Shown: positions 46,621-57,008 of the stretch, in pieces
Numbering within the stretch: the first letter of the stretch is position 1
Layout of the letters: each line of letters starts with the position of its first letter
Source of the DNA: an uncultured Xanthomonas sp.
GTDB taxonomy: Bacteria; Pseudomonadota; Gammaproteobacteria; Xanthomonadales; Xanthomonadaceae
Direction of reading: 5' to 3'
DNA length: 64,000 nucleotides
Assembly (NCBI GenBank): GCA_943912265.1
Contig: CALTTS010000003.1
Location: 150,036-214,035 of the forward strand
Translations under genes and position numbers: made by a program
The notes under the pieces: generated by a model
Told to the model about the DNA's origin: nothing
Seen by the model: only the letters and a program-made list of their open reading frames with translations
Databases searched by the model: none

Positions 46621-48225
<1,605 letters not shown>

Positions 48226-48294
48226 TCGCGCCCGGGCCGCCCCCATGCCGGCCCGGCAATGCGAACCACTCTCGACTGGAGTACCTTTGGCGCC

Positions 48295-48969
48295 ATGAAT
48301 GCAGATGCTTCGCCTTCCACCGATTTCCGCGACGAGCTGGCCAGCGCACTGACCCATGGGCTCGGCGCGGTCGCCGCGCTGGCCGGCGGCGCGGTGCTGA
48401 TCACCTTGGCCGCCGTCCACGGCGACGGCTGGCAGCTGGGCACCGCCATCGTGTTCAGCGCGACCCTGCTGCTGCTGTACGTGGCCTCCACCCTGTACCA
48501 TGCCATCCCGCACGCCGGCGCCAAGGCGCGGCTGCAGGTGTTCGACCACTGCGCGATCTACCTGCTGATCGCCGGCACCTACACGCCGATCACCCTGATC
48601 GGCCTGCGCGGGCCGTGGGGCTGGGGCCTGTTCATCGCGATCTGGACGCTGGCCGTGGCCGGCGTGGCGTTCAAGCTGTTCTTCACCGGCCGCTTCAGGC
48701 TGCTGTCGACGATCATCTACATCGCGATGGGCTGGCTGGTGGTGGTGGCGCTCAAGCCGATGCTGCACGCGCTGGACGGCTTCACCCTCGGCTGGCTGCT
48801 GGCCGGCGGCCTGTTCTACACGCTGGGCACGTATTTCTACCAGCGCGATTCGGTGCGCTATTTCCACGCCGTCTGGCACCTGTTCGTGCTGGCCGGCAGC
48901 GTGTGCCACTTCGTCGCGGTCACCGCGCAGGTGCTGCTGCCGCGCCTGCACGGTGCGGCGGCGGCCTGA
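48295..48969 (+). CDS. Hemolysin III/PAQR-family membrane protein
   Basis: A 224-residue seven-helix membrane protein. ELASALTHGLGAVAALAG, LYVASTLYHAIPH, VFDHCAIYLLIAGTYTP and YFHAVWHLFVLAGSVCHF give the conserved Ser/His/Asp sites of the PAQR/HlyIII family, a predicted zinc-dependent hydrolase fold. The start at 48295 (GGAG upstream) is preferred over ATG 48259. Despite the name, haemolysis is not established for most members. It lies 69 nt after prfC. Confidence 0.92.
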   Translation: MNADASPSTDFRDELASALTHGLGAVAALAGGAVLITLAAVHGDGWQLGTAIVFSATLLLLYVASTLYHAIPHAGAKARLQVFDHCAIYLLIAGTYTPITLIGLRGPWGWGLFIAIWTLAVAGVAFKLFFTGRFRLLSTIIYIAMGWLVVVALKPMLHALDGFTLGWLLAGGLFYTLGTYFYQRDSVRYFHAVWHLFVLAGSVCHFVAVTAQVLLPRLHGAAAA

Positions 48970-48972
48970 ACC

Positions 48973-49944
48973 TCAGCCGGTCTCCTCCGCCGCGCCGGGC
49001 TGCCAGGCCTGCACCAGGTACAGCGGGCGCTGCTTGGATTCCACGTAGAGCCGGCCGAGGTATTCGCCGATCAGCCCCAGCGCGACCAGCTGCACTCCGC
49101 CCAGCAGCAGGATCACCGCCATCAGCGTCGGCCAGCCAGCCACCGGGTCGCCCCACAGCAGCGCCTTGACCACCACGTACAGGCCGAACGCGAAAGCCAG
49201 CAGCGCGGTCAGCAGGCCGGCATAGGTGGCCACCCGCAGCGGCGCGGTGGAAAAGCTGGTGATGCCTTCGAGGGCGAAGTTCCACAGCTTCCAGAACCCG
49301 AACTTGCTGCGCCCGGCCAGCCGCGGCGCGCGCCGGTACGGCACCGAAACGCGGCGGTAGCCGACCCAGCCGAACAGGCCCTTCATGAAGCGCTGGCGCT
49401 CGCGCAGCTGCCGCAGCGCGGCCAGCGCGCGCGGCGAGAGCAGGCGGAAATCGCCGGTGTCGGCCGGGATCGGCGTGCGCGACAACCGCCCGATCACCCG
49501 GTAGAACGCCGTCGCGGTGGCGCGCTTGAGCCAGCCCTCGCCGTCGCGGGCGATGCGGGTGCCGTAGACGTCGTCGTGGCCCTCTTGCCACAGCCGCACG
49601 AACTCGGGGATCAGCTCCGGCGGGTCCTGGCCGTCGGCATCGAGCACCAGCGCGGCGCCCTGCGCGACGAAATCCAGCCCCGCGGTCAGCGCCGCCTCCT
49701 TGCCGAAATTGCGCGACAGGCGCAGCAGCTGCACCCGCGGATCGGCGTCGGCCAGCGCCTGCATCGCCTGCCACGTGGCGTCGCGGCTGCCGTCGTCCAC
49801 GTACAGCACGCGGGCGTCCAGCCCGGCCGGCAGGGCCGCCAGCGCGGCGCGGATGCGCGGATGCAGCAGCGGCAGGGCATCGGCCTCGTCGAAGGCGGTG
49901 ACGACCACGGTCAGGCGGTCGCATGCGGCGGGCGGGTCGCTCAT
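48973..49944 (-). CDS. DPM1-like glycosyltransferase, GtrB/ArnC type
   Basis: A 323-residue family-2 glycosyltransferase. The N-terminal GT-A domain carries VVVTAFDEADALP, VLYVDDGSRDAT, RLSRNFGKEAALTAGLD and the metal-binding VLDADGQDPPELIP. Two C-terminal membrane helices (about 225-285) anchor it. The type transfers a sugar from a nucleotide to undecaprenyl phosphate. It ends 3 nt from convergent hemolysin III and follows mtgA on the minus strand by 44 nt. Confidence 0.92.
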   Translation of the reverse strand: MSDPPAACDRLTVVVTAFDEADALPLLHPRIRAALAALPAGLDARVLYVDDGSRDATWQAMQALADADPRVQLLRLSRNFGKEAALTAGLDFVAQGAALVLDADGQDPPELIPEFVRLWQEGHDDVYGTRIARDGEGWLKRATATAFYRVIGRLSRTPIPADTGDFRLLSPRALAALRQLRERQRFMKGLFGWVGYRRVSVPYRRAPRLAGRSKFGFWKLWNFALEGITSFSTAPLRVATYAGLLTALLAFAFGLYVVVKALLWGDPVAGWPTLMAVILLLGGVQLVALGLIGEYLGRLYVESKQRPLYLVQAWQPGAAEETG

Positions 49945-49988
49945 CGCCGGCATGGTACGGGCAGCGGCGGGAAACCGGCCAGCCGCGC

Positions 49989-50732
49989 TCACGGGCCGCC
50001 GTCCATCGCGTGCAGGTAGCCGGTGCCGCCGAGCTGGCGCACCTGGCGCTGGATCCAGTCGGCCCGGCGCTGCACGTACGGGCCGGGGTTACCGGCGTTC
50101 CAGCGCCGCGGCGCGGGCAGCACCGCCGCCAGCCGCGCGCTCTGCGCCGGGGTCAGGCCGGCGGCGTCCTTGTGCCAGAAATGCCGGGCAGCCGCCTGCG
50201 CGCCGTACACGCCGTCACCGAATTCGGCGATGTTCACGTACATCTCGAGGATGCGCTGCTTCGGCCACAGCGCCTCGATCAGCACCGTGTACCAGACCTC
50301 CAGCCCCTTGCGGACCCAGTTGCGCCCCTGCCACAGGAACAGGTTCTTGGCCACCTGCTGGCTGATCGTGCTGGCGCCGCGCAGCTTGCGCCCCTTCGCG
50401 TTGCGTTCGCGCGCCTTCTCGATGGCCTGGAAATCGAAACCGTCGTGCACGGCGAAGCGCTGGTCCTCGGCGGCCACCACCGACATCGGCAGGCTCGGCG
50501 CGATCCGCTCCAGATCGCGCCAGTCGTAGGCGATGCGGAACCCCAGGTCGCCCTGCAGCCAGGCGCCGGCCTGGCGTTCGACCATCACCATCGACATCGG
50601 CGGGTCCACGAAACGCAGCGCCAGCACCTGCAGCGCCGTGCCGGCCACGAACACCCCGGCCAGCGCCAGCGGCCAGCGCCACCACCGCCGCCGCGTGGCC
50701 ATGCCGCCGGCCGTCGCTTGATCCCGCCCCAT
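49989..50732 (-). CDS. mtgA: Monofunctional peptidoglycan transglycosylase
   Basis: GT51 enzyme polymerising lipid II, 247 residues. An N-terminal membrane helix (about 15-40) is followed by the five family motifs: AAEDQRFAVHDGFD with the catalytic Glu, RGASTISQQVAKNLFL, RKGLEVWYTVLIEALWPKQRILEMYVN, EFGDGVYGAQAAA, and PAPRRWNAGNP. There is no transpeptidase domain. ATG 50732 is used; 50702 is an alternative start. Confidence 0.95.
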   Translation of the reverse strand: MGRDQATAGGMATRRRWWRWPLALAGVFVAGTALQVLALRFVDPPMSMVMVERQAGAWLQGDLGFRIAYDWRDLERIAPSLPMSVVAAEDQRFAVHDGFDFQAIEKARERNAKGRKLRGASTISQQVAKNLFLWQGRNWVRKGLEVWYTVLIEALWPKQRILEMYVNIAEFGDGVYGAQAAARHFWHKDAAGLTPAQSARLAAVLPAPRRWNAGNPGPYVQRRADWIQRQVRQLGGTGYLHAMDGGP

Positions 50733-50807
50733 GTGCGCCCCATATCCAAGGTCCGACCCCACCGGCCGCTGCCGCATTATCGGCCGAACCGACACCGATT
50801 CCCCGCC

Positions 50808-51701
50808 ATGAATCCCGACGATCTGCTCACCCGTTTCCTGCTGCCCGCCGCCGGCGTGCGCGGCGTGCACGTGCGGCTCCATGCCAGCTGGCAGGCGCTC
50901 CTGTCGCATGCGGCCTATCCGCCGGTCGCGCGCGAACTGCTGGGCGAAGCCTGCGCCGCCGCCGCCCTGTTCACCGGCCACACCAAGATCGACGGGCGTC
51001 TGTCGATCCAGCTGCGCAGCCCCTCGCCGCTGCGCACCCTGTTCGCCGAATGCACCGCCGCCGGCCAGATCCGCGGCATCGCGCAGCTGGCCGAGGACGT
51101 CGGCGACGCGCCGCGCGACCTGCGCCAGCTCGGCGCGGACGCCCTGCTTGCCATCACCATCGAGAACCCCGGCCTCGACCCGCGCGAACCGCAGCGCTAC
51201 CAGAGCCTGGTCGGGCTCGATGCCGGCCGGCTGGACATCGCCTTCGAGGACTATTTCCGCCAGTCCGAACAGTTGCCGACCCGCCTGCTGCTCGCCGCCG
51301 ACGGCGAGCGCGCCGCCGGCCTGCTGCTGCAGAAGCTGCCCGGCGATGCCGGCGACGAGGACGGCTGGCACCGTGCCGGCGCCCTGTTCGACACGCTGGG
51401 CACGGCCGAACTGCTGGCCACCGACGGCAGCACGCTGGTGCATCGCCTGTTCCACGAGGAAGCGCCCGAACTGCTGGGCGGCAAGCCGCTGCGCTTCGGC
51501 TGCTCGTGCTCGCGCGAACGGGTGGAAGGCATGCTCCAGGCCCTCGGCGAGGCCGAGGCCCGGGCCGCGGCCGAAGCCACCGGCTCGGTGGACGTGCGCT
51601 GCGAGTTCTGCGGTCGGGAATACCGCTTCCCCGAGGCCGAACTGGGCGCGCTGTTCCAGGCCCGCCCCCTGCAGCACGAGGCGCCGCCGCACCTGCATTG
51701 A
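50808..51701 (+). CDS. hslO: Redox-regulated chaperone Hsp33
   Basis: Cytosolic holdase activated by oxidation, 297 residues. The C-terminal zinc switch has CSC in LRFGCSCSRERVEGML and CxxC in VRCEFCGREYRF, the four redox cysteines. N-terminal LGEACAAAALFTGHTKIDGRLSIQL and GADALLAITIENPG fit the core domain. It is divergent from mtgA. The next gene, an outer-membrane-like protein, starts 115 nt downstream. Confidence 0.95.
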   Translation: MNPDDLLTRFLLPAAGVRGVHVRLHASWQALLSHAAYPPVARELLGEACAAAALFTGHTKIDGRLSIQLRSPSPLRTLFAECTAAGQIRGIAQLAEDVGDAPRDLRQLGADALLAITIENPGLDPREPQRYQSLVGLDAGRLDIAFEDYFRQSEQLPTRLLLAADGERAAGLLLQKLPGDAGDEDGWHRAGALFDTLGTAELLATDGSTLVHRLFHEEAPELLGGKPLRFGCSCSRERVEGMLQALGEAEARAAAEATGSVDVRCEFCGREYRFPEAELGALFQARPLQHEAPPHLH

Positions 51702-51815
51702 GCGCCCGCATGGCGACGGCGGCATGTTCCACGCTTGTTAAAGAAACATAAACAAATTACGATCCAAGCCCGCCGAAGGGAACTTCGGCCATTTCAGGCT
51801 GTCTCTGTCGTCGCC

Positions 51816-52685
51816 ATGCATTTCCGACCGCTCGCCGCCATGCTGTCCCTCGCTCTCGCCTTCGGCGGGATGGCGGACGCGCATGCGCAGAGCCTGAAGA
51901 AGCGCGCGCCGCACACCACCGTCCTGCCGGTGCTGAACAAGGACAGCGGCAAGGTCGAGGCCGTGCTCGAACTGCAGCCGACCGGCCAGGTCAATGCCGG
52001 CGCGCGCTGGAAGTTCGGCAGCAATTCCATCGATGCCGCCTTCGGGCTGTCGTCCGGCGATTCGCTCGGCCTGCTCTGCAACAGTTCGGGCGGCGGTGCC
52101 AGCATCACCACGCTGGCCAGCCGTTGCATGCTCGCCAGCGTGGGCGGCAAGCCCGATGCCGCCGGCAACGGCGCCCGTGCCTCGGTCGGCACCACGTTCA
52201 GCCGTCCCGGCGGCCGCCTGACCCTTTCGGCCGGCACCGAGCGCGACACGCTGCCGGCCTGGCTCACCGGCAACGGCGCCGCCTCGGGCCATGTCCAGCA
52301 GAACGACCTGACCGTGTACGGCCGCAAGAGCGTGGGCCGCGAAGGCTTCGTCTCGATCGGCGGCACGGTGGCGCATGCGCGCCTGATCCCGCTGGCGGAT
52401 GCTCCCATCGCCGTCGCCAACCAGTGGGACAGCAAGAGCTTCAGCGTCGGCGGCGGCTACGGCGCGTTCAGCGCCAACGTCATCGGCCGCGTGGTCGATG
52501 CGCCCGGCAGCAGCAGTGCATGGCAAGGCCTCGGCTTGGGCATCACCTGGCGCACCCCGTGGAGCGGGCAGCTCACCATCGGCGCGGAAAATGTGGTCAC
52601 CCGCGGCAAGAACCCGTTCGCCCCGAACGCCTCCACGGCTGCCGACGGCACTGTGCCGTACGTGCGCTACGAGCAGGACCTCTGA
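51816..52685 (+). CDS. Secreted, probably outer-membrane beta-barrel protein, unknown function
   Basis: A 289-residue protein with a signal peptide ending ADAHAQ (about residue 24). After a short polar segment the sequence alternates polar and hydrophobic residues in many short strands (for example GRLTLSAGTERDTL, KSFSVGGGYGAFSANVIGRVV). It ends in an aromatic-poor YEQDL, so a porin-like C-terminal Phe is lacking. I do not recognise the family. ATG 51816 fits the signal peptide, though no ribosome site is visible. An A/T-rich stretch at 51738-51768 may be its promoter. A strong hairpin follows. Confidence 0.7.
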   Translation: MHFRPLAAMLSLALAFGGMADAHAQSLKKRAPHTTVLPVLNKDSGKVEAVLELQPTGQVNAGARWKFGSNSIDAAFGLSSGDSLGLLCNSSGGGASITTLASRCMLASVGGKPDAAGNGARASVGTTFSRPGGRLTLSAGTERDTLPAWLTGNGAASGHVQQNDLTVYGRKSVGREGFVSIGGTVAHARLIPLADAPIAVANQWDSKSFSVGGGYGAFSANVIGRVVDAPGSSSAWQGLGLGITWRTPWSGQLTIGAENVVTRGKNPFAPNASTAADGTVPYVRYEQDL

Positions 52686-52736
52686 ACCCCGATCCCGGTG
52701 CTTCCGGGTTCCATCCGGATCGAGACCTCCGACACG

Positions 52737-52762
52737 GGAAGGCCGGCAAACGCCGGCCTTCC
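52737..52762. terminator. Bidirectional hairpin terminator
   Basis: GGAAGGCCGGC and GCCGGCCTTCC form a perfect 11-bp stem with a 4-nt AAAC loop between the convergent outer-membrane-like and tetR genes. Confidence 0.75.
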
Positions 52763-52767
52763 GTCGT

Positions 52768-53370
52768 TCAATCGACCGGAATCAGCGTCGCGATGAGGTG
52801 CTCGACGTAGGCGTCGAGGTCGTCCTCCGGCAGCTTGGGGTGCTGGGCGTGCAGGGACATCTGCAGGAAACCCACGTAGACGGCGTAGGCCAGGCGCGCG
52901 CGGTGCTGGGCGTCGGCCGCGCTCATCCCGGCCTGGCGGAACGAGGCGGACAGGTAGTCCATGCGGCGCTGGGCGATGCGGTCGATGACCGGGCGCACGA
53001 TGGGGTGGTCCAGCGCCTTGAGCAGTTCGCTGTAGATGATGTGGGTCTTGGTCTCGTGCGCCACGAGCTGGAACAGGGTGCGCAGGCGTTCGCGCGGGTC
53101 AGGCAGGGCCTCCAGGCTCCCGAACACGCGCTCCTGCTCGATCGACTCCCAGCGCTCCAGCGCCGCCTGCAGCAGCGCGTCGCGCGAAGGGAAATGCCAG
53201 TAGAAGCTGCCCTTGGTGACCCCGAGACGACGGGCCAGCGGCTCCACGGCGACGGCGCCGACGCCCTGTTCGGCGATCAGGGTCAGGGCGGCCTGGGCCC
53301 AGTCGTCGGCACTGAGGCGGCCATTGCGGGACGGGGTGCGGGAATCTTCGACAGCGGTGTTTCGGTCCAT
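52768..53370 (-). CDS. TetR-family transcriptional regulator
   Basis: A 200-residue repressor-type protein. The N-terminal helix-turn-helix spans about 18-70, with QAALTLIAEQGVGAVAVEPLARRLGVTKGSFYWHFPSRDALL. The C-terminal ligand domain is helical and includes a YAVYVGFLQMSL core. It is divergent from the hydrolase-fadE pair. Two palindromes lie in its own upstream region. Control of fatty-acid oxidation genes in response to an acyl-CoA is a likely but unproven role. Confidence 0.92.
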   Translation of the reverse strand: MDRNTAVEDSRTPSRNGRLSADDWAQAALTLIAEQGVGAVAVEPLARRLGVTKGSFYWHFPSRDALLQAALERWESIEQERVFGSLEALPDPRERLRTLFQLVAHETKTHIIYSELLKALDHPIVRPVIDRIAQRRMDYLSASFRQAGMSAADAQHRARLAYAVYVGFLQMSLHAQHPKLPEDDLDAYVEHLIATLIPVD

Positions 53371-53401
53371 TGGCGGATTTAACCATACGCTCGCCCCCTG
53401 C

Positions 53402-53428
53402 GCAGTACTGCATGCTGCACCGCAGCAT
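53402..53428. promoter_or_regulatory. Two abutting palindromes upstream of tetR
   Basis: GCAGTACTGC (53402-53411) is followed at once by ATGCTGC-ACC-GCAGCAT (53412-53428). The first falls at the expected -35 of a minus-strand TATGGT hexamer (plus 53382-53387). TetR autoregulation is plausible. Confidence 0.5.
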
Positions 53429-53482
53429 TTTTCCATTCCGCATCAATGGCTTGGAAAGCGCCTGCCGCCATACGCGATCGTA

Positions 53483-53512
53483 TTGACAGCGCTCGCGCAC
53501 GATCCATACCAT
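53483..53512 (+). promoter_or_regulatory. Promoter of the hydrolase-fadE operon
   Basis: A perfect TTGACA (53483-53488) and TACCAT (53507-53512) are 18 bp apart. The expected start falls on the hydrolase ATG at 53518, so the transcript may be leaderless. Confidence 0.55.
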
Positions 53513-53521
53513 TAGGTATGG
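53504..53521. promoter_or_regulatory. 7-4-7 palindrome over the hydrolase start codon
   Basis: CCATACC-ATTA-GGTATGG overlaps the -10 box, the predicted start site and the ATG. A bound repressor would block initiation. It is a candidate operator for the adjacent TetR protein. Confidence 0.6.
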
Positions 53522-54435
53522 TCAAACCTGCCGATCATTCCGCGCCCGCCGCCGGCCAGGACATCCGCACCCGCCTCGCGGGCGCGGGCGGCTTGCCGCT
53601 GGCTGCGGATTTCATGATCGACATCGCCGCGGACGACAAGCCGATGCTGCTGTTCGCGCACGGCTTCGGCCAGACCCGCCGGGCATGGCGGCAGACCGCC
53701 GGCACGCTGGCCATGCACGGCTACGGCAGCCTGGTCTACGACGCCCGCGGGCATGGCGAATCCGGGCGCAACCGGGAGGATCTCGCCTACTCGGGCGAAC
53801 AGTTCACCGACGACCTGATCGTCGTCGCCGGCGGGCTGCCGAAACCGCCGGTGCTGGTGGCCGCCTCGATGGGCGGCCTGTTCGGCCTGCTCGCCGAAGC
53901 GCGCTGGCCCGGCCTGTTCCAGGCGATGGTGCTGGTGGACATCACCCCGCGCTGGGAGAAGAGCGGTTTCGAGCGCATCCTCGGCTTCATGACCGCGCAC
54001 CCGCAGGGCTTCGCCTCGCTCGACCACGCCGCCGAGGCGATCGCCGCCTACCTGCCGCACCGGAGCCGCCGCAAGAGCCCGGCCGAACTGCGCGAGGTGC
54101 TGCGCGAAGGCGCCGACGGCCGCTGGTGCTGGCACTGGGACCCGCGCCTGATCGACGAGCTGGCGCGCGACAGCGAACGCCACCAGGACGCGATCGCCGA
54201 GGCCGCGCGCGCGGTGCGCTGCCCGGTGCTGCTGGTCAGCGGCGGCCGCAGCGACCTGGTCTCGCAGGACACCGTCGAACATTTCCGCAGCCTGGTGCCC
54301 CATGCCCGGCACGAACACCTGCCCGCCGCGACCCACATGGTCGCCGGCGACGACAACACCGCCTTTACCACTGCAGTGCTGAACTACCTGGCCGAGCTGT
54401 CCGCGGCCAGCCATCCCGGAGGAACCATCCAATGA
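53518..54435 (+). CDS. Alpha/beta-hydrolase
   Basis: A 305-residue cytosolic hydrolase. Oxyanion segment LLFAHGFGQTRRAW, strand VYDARGHGESG, nucleophile elbow AASMGGLFG, acid in VLLVSGGRSDLV and a C-terminal His in LPAATHMVAGDD are readable. The motif order resembles lipase/peroxidase-like hydrolases, and the substrate may be an acyl ester given the fadE neighbour. The stop overlaps the fadE start by 4 nt. A palindrome covers its start codon. Confidence 0.88.
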   Translation: MVKPADHSAPAAGQDIRTRLAGAGGLPLAADFMIDIAADDKPMLLFAHGFGQTRRAWRQTAGTLAMHGYGSLVYDARGHGESGRNREDLAYSGEQFTDDLIVVAGGLPKPPVLVAASMGGLFGLLAEARWPGLFQAMVLVDITPRWEKSGFERILGFMTAHPQGFASLDHAAEAIAAYLPHRSRRKSPAELREVLREGADGRWCWHWDPRLIDELARDSERHQDAIAEAARAVRCPVLLVSGGRSDLVSQDTVEHFRSLVPHARHEHLPAATHMVAGDDNTAFTTAVLNYLAELSAASHPGGTIQ

Positions 54436-56906
54436 GCGTCGCGATCCCCTTCCTGGCCTTGCTGCTGATCAGCGGCATCGTCGCCTACCACCGCCTGCGG
54501 ATGCCCGCCTGGACCGTCGCGTCGGCGATCGCGCTGGCCGCCTGCGGGTTCCTCGGCGCCAACCGCACCGCCACGGTCGTCGCGGCCGTCATCGCCGCCG
54601 TCATCGCGCTGCCGGTGCTGCTGCCCTTCGTCCGCAAGCCGCTGCTGTCGGCACCGCTGCTGAAGGTGTTCCGCAAGGTGCTGCCGCCGCTGTCGCAGAC
54701 CGAACGCATCGCGCTGGAGACCGGTTCGGTCGGCTTCGAGGGCGAGCTGTTCACCGGCGACCCGGACTGGCAGAAGCTGCTGAACTATCCCAAGCCGCAA
54801 CTGACCGCCGAGGAGCAGGCCTTCATCGACGGCCCGGTGGAGGAACTGTGCAAGATGGTGGACGAGTGGGACATCAACCACGTCCGCGCCGACCTGCCGC
54901 CGGAGCTCTGGGACTTCATCAAGAAGAACAGGTTCTTCGGCATGATCATCCCGAAGGAATACGGCGGCCTGGGCTTCTCCGCGCTCGCCCATCACAAGGT
55001 GATCCAGAAGCTGGCGTCGATTTCCTCGGTGGTCAGCTCCACCGTCGGCGTGCCCAACTCACTCGGCCCGGGCGAGCTGCTGGTGCACTACGGCACCCAG
55101 GAACAGAAGGACCACTACCTGCCGCGCCTGGCGCAGGGCCTGGAAGTGCCGTGCTTCGGCCTCACCGGCCCGTTCGCCGGCTCGGATGCCACGTCCATCC
55201 CGGACTATGGCATCGTCTGCAAGGGCGAGTGGAACGGCGCCAACGTGCTCGGCGTGCGCCTGACCTTCGACAAGCGCTACATCACCCTGGCGCCGGTGGC
55301 GACGATCATCGGCCTGGCGTTCCGCATGTACGACCCGGACGGCCTGATCGGCGACACCCGCGACATCGGCATCACCCTGGCGCTGCTGCCGCGCGACACC
55401 GCCGGCGTGGAGGTCGGGCGCCGCCACTTCCCGCTCAATTCGCCGTTCCAGAACGGCCCGGTGCGCGGCAAGGACGTGTTCATCCCGCTGAGCCAGCTGG
55501 TCGGCGGCCCAGAGAAGGCCGGCAAAGGCTGGAACATGCTCAACGAGTGTCTGGCCGTGGGCCGCTCGATCACCCTGCCCTCCACCGCCAGCGGCGGTGC
55601 CAAGGCCGGCGCGGTCATCGGCGGCTCCTACGCCCGCATCCGCAAGCAGTTCGGCCTGTCGGTGGGTCGCTTCGAGGGCGTGGAAGAGGCGCTGGCCCGC
55701 ATCGGCGGCAAGGCCTACAAGATCAGCGCGCTGTCGCAGGCCACCGCGGCGGCGGTGGACCGCGGCGACGTGCCGTCGGTGCCTTCGGCCATCGCCAAGT
55801 ACCACTGCACCACGATGGCCCGCGAATGCATCGGCGACCTGATGGACGTGATCGGCGGCAAGGGCATCATCCTCGGCCCGCGCAACTTCGCCGGCCGCAG
55901 CTGGCAGGCATCGCCGGTGGCGATCACCGTGGAAGGCGCCAACATCATGACCCGCAGCCTGCTGATCTTCGGCCAGGGCGCGATCCTGTGCCATCCGTGG
56001 GTGCTGCAGGAAATGAAGGCCGCGCAGGACGAGGACAAGGCGCGCGGCCTGCGCGAGTTCGACCGCAACCTGTTCGGCCACATCCGCTTCGGCCTCTCCA
56101 ACGCGGTGCGTTCGTTCTGGTTCGGCCTGACCGGCGCGCGCTTCGGCGCGGCACCGGGCGACGACTACACCCGCCGCTTCTTCCGCAAGCTCGACCGCTA
56201 CTCGGCCAACCTGGCGCTGATGGCCGACGTCTCGATGATGACCCTCGGCGGCAAGCTGAAATTCAAGGAGTCGCTGTCCGGGCGCCTGGGCGACGTGCTC
56301 AGCCACATCTACATGACCAGCGCGATGCTCAAGCGCTACCACGACGAAGGCGCGCCGCAGGCCGAACGCCCGCTGCTGGCCTGGGCCTTCCACGACAGCG
56401 TGCACAAGATCGAGGAATCGCTGTCGGCGGCGCTGCGCAATTTCCCGATCCGTCCGATCGGCTGGCTGATGTGGGCGCTGGTGTTCCCGCTCGGCCGCCG
56501 CGCCGAGGCCCCCGGCGACCGCCTGAGTCGGCGCGTGGCCGCGCTGCTGATGTCGCCCAACGAGGCGCGCGACAGCCTGGCCCGCGGCGTGTTCCTGACC
56601 CCGGGCGAGCACAACCCCGGCGGCCGCATCGCCAGCTATCTGGAAAAGGCCGTGCAGGCCGAGCCGGTGGAACGCAAGTTCCTCAAGGCGCTGAAGACCC
56701 GCGGCATCGAGGCGCTGGACTTCCCCGCCCAGCTGGACGAGGCCGTGGCCCACGGCGTGATCACCGCCGACGAACGCACGCTGCTGGAAGAGCTGCGCGC
56801 GATCACGTTGGACACGATCACCGTGGACGATTTCGACGCCCACGAACTGCGCGCGGCCACGTATTACGACCGCGGCGGCACCGACGACGCGCGCGCGGCG
56901 GCCTGA
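54432..56906 (+). CDS. fadE: Acyl-CoA dehydrogenase, FadE type
   Basis: First step of fatty-acid beta-oxidation. The 824-residue protein has two N-terminal membrane helices (about 3-60) before the dehydrogenase core, as in E. coli FadE. Blocks include FGMIIPKEYGGLGFSA, VPCFGLTGPFAGSDATSIPD (FAD site) and GRSWQASPVAITVEGANIMTRSLLIFGQGA. GGAGG lies ahead of the ATG. It is coupled to the hydrolase and ends before a strong hairpin. Confidence 0.95.
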   Translation: MSVAIPFLALLLISGIVAYHRLRMPAWTVASAIALAACGFLGANRTATVVAAVIAAVIALPVLLPFVRKPLLSAPLLKVFRKVLPPLSQTERIALETGSVGFEGELFTGDPDWQKLLNYPKPQLTAEEQAFIDGPVEELCKMVDEWDINHVRADLPPELWDFIKKNRFFGMIIPKEYGGLGFSALAHHKVIQKLASISSVVSSTVGVPNSLGPGELLVHYGTQEQKDHYLPRLAQGLEVPCFGLTGPFAGSDATSIPDYGIVCKGEWNGANVLGVRLTFDKRYITLAPVATIIGLAFRMYDPDGLIGDTRDIGITLALLPRDTAGVEVGRRHFPLNSPFQNGPVRGKDVFIPLSQLVGGPEKAGKGWNMLNECLAVGRSITLPSTASGGAKAGAVIGGSYARIRKQFGLSVGRFEGVEEALARIGGKAYKISALSQATAAAVDRGDVPSVPSAIAKYHCTTMARECIGDLMDVIGGKGIILGPRNFAGRSWQASPVAITVEGANIMTRSLLIFGQGAILCHPWVLQEMKAAQDEDKARGLREFDRNLFGHIRFGLSNAVRSFWFGLTGARFGAAPGDDYTRRFFRKLDRYSANLALMADVSMMTLGGKLKFKESLSGRLGDVLSHIYMTSAMLKRYHDEGAPQAERPLLAWAFHDSVHKIEESLSAALRNFPIRPIGWLMWALVFPLGRRAEAPGDRLSRRVAALLMSPNEARDSLARGVFLTPGEHNPGGRIASYLEKAVQAEPVERKFLKALKTRGIEALDFPAQLDEAVAHGVITADERTLLEELRAITLDTITVDDFDAHELRAATYYDRGGTDDARAAA

Positions 56907-56933
56907 CCGGCCCCGCAGCGCGGCAGGCAAGAC

Positions 56934-56967
56934 CGGCAACGGCGGATCGCGAGGTCCGCCGTTGCCG
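56934..56967 (+). terminator. Hairpin terminator after fadE
   Basis: CGGCAACGGCGGA and TCCGCCGTTGCCG form a perfect 13-bp stem with an 8-nt loop, then TTT. Confidence 0.75.
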
Positions 56968-57008
56968 TTTCCGGCAGTCCCTCGCGGCCCCACGCAGGCC
57001 CGACGCAC

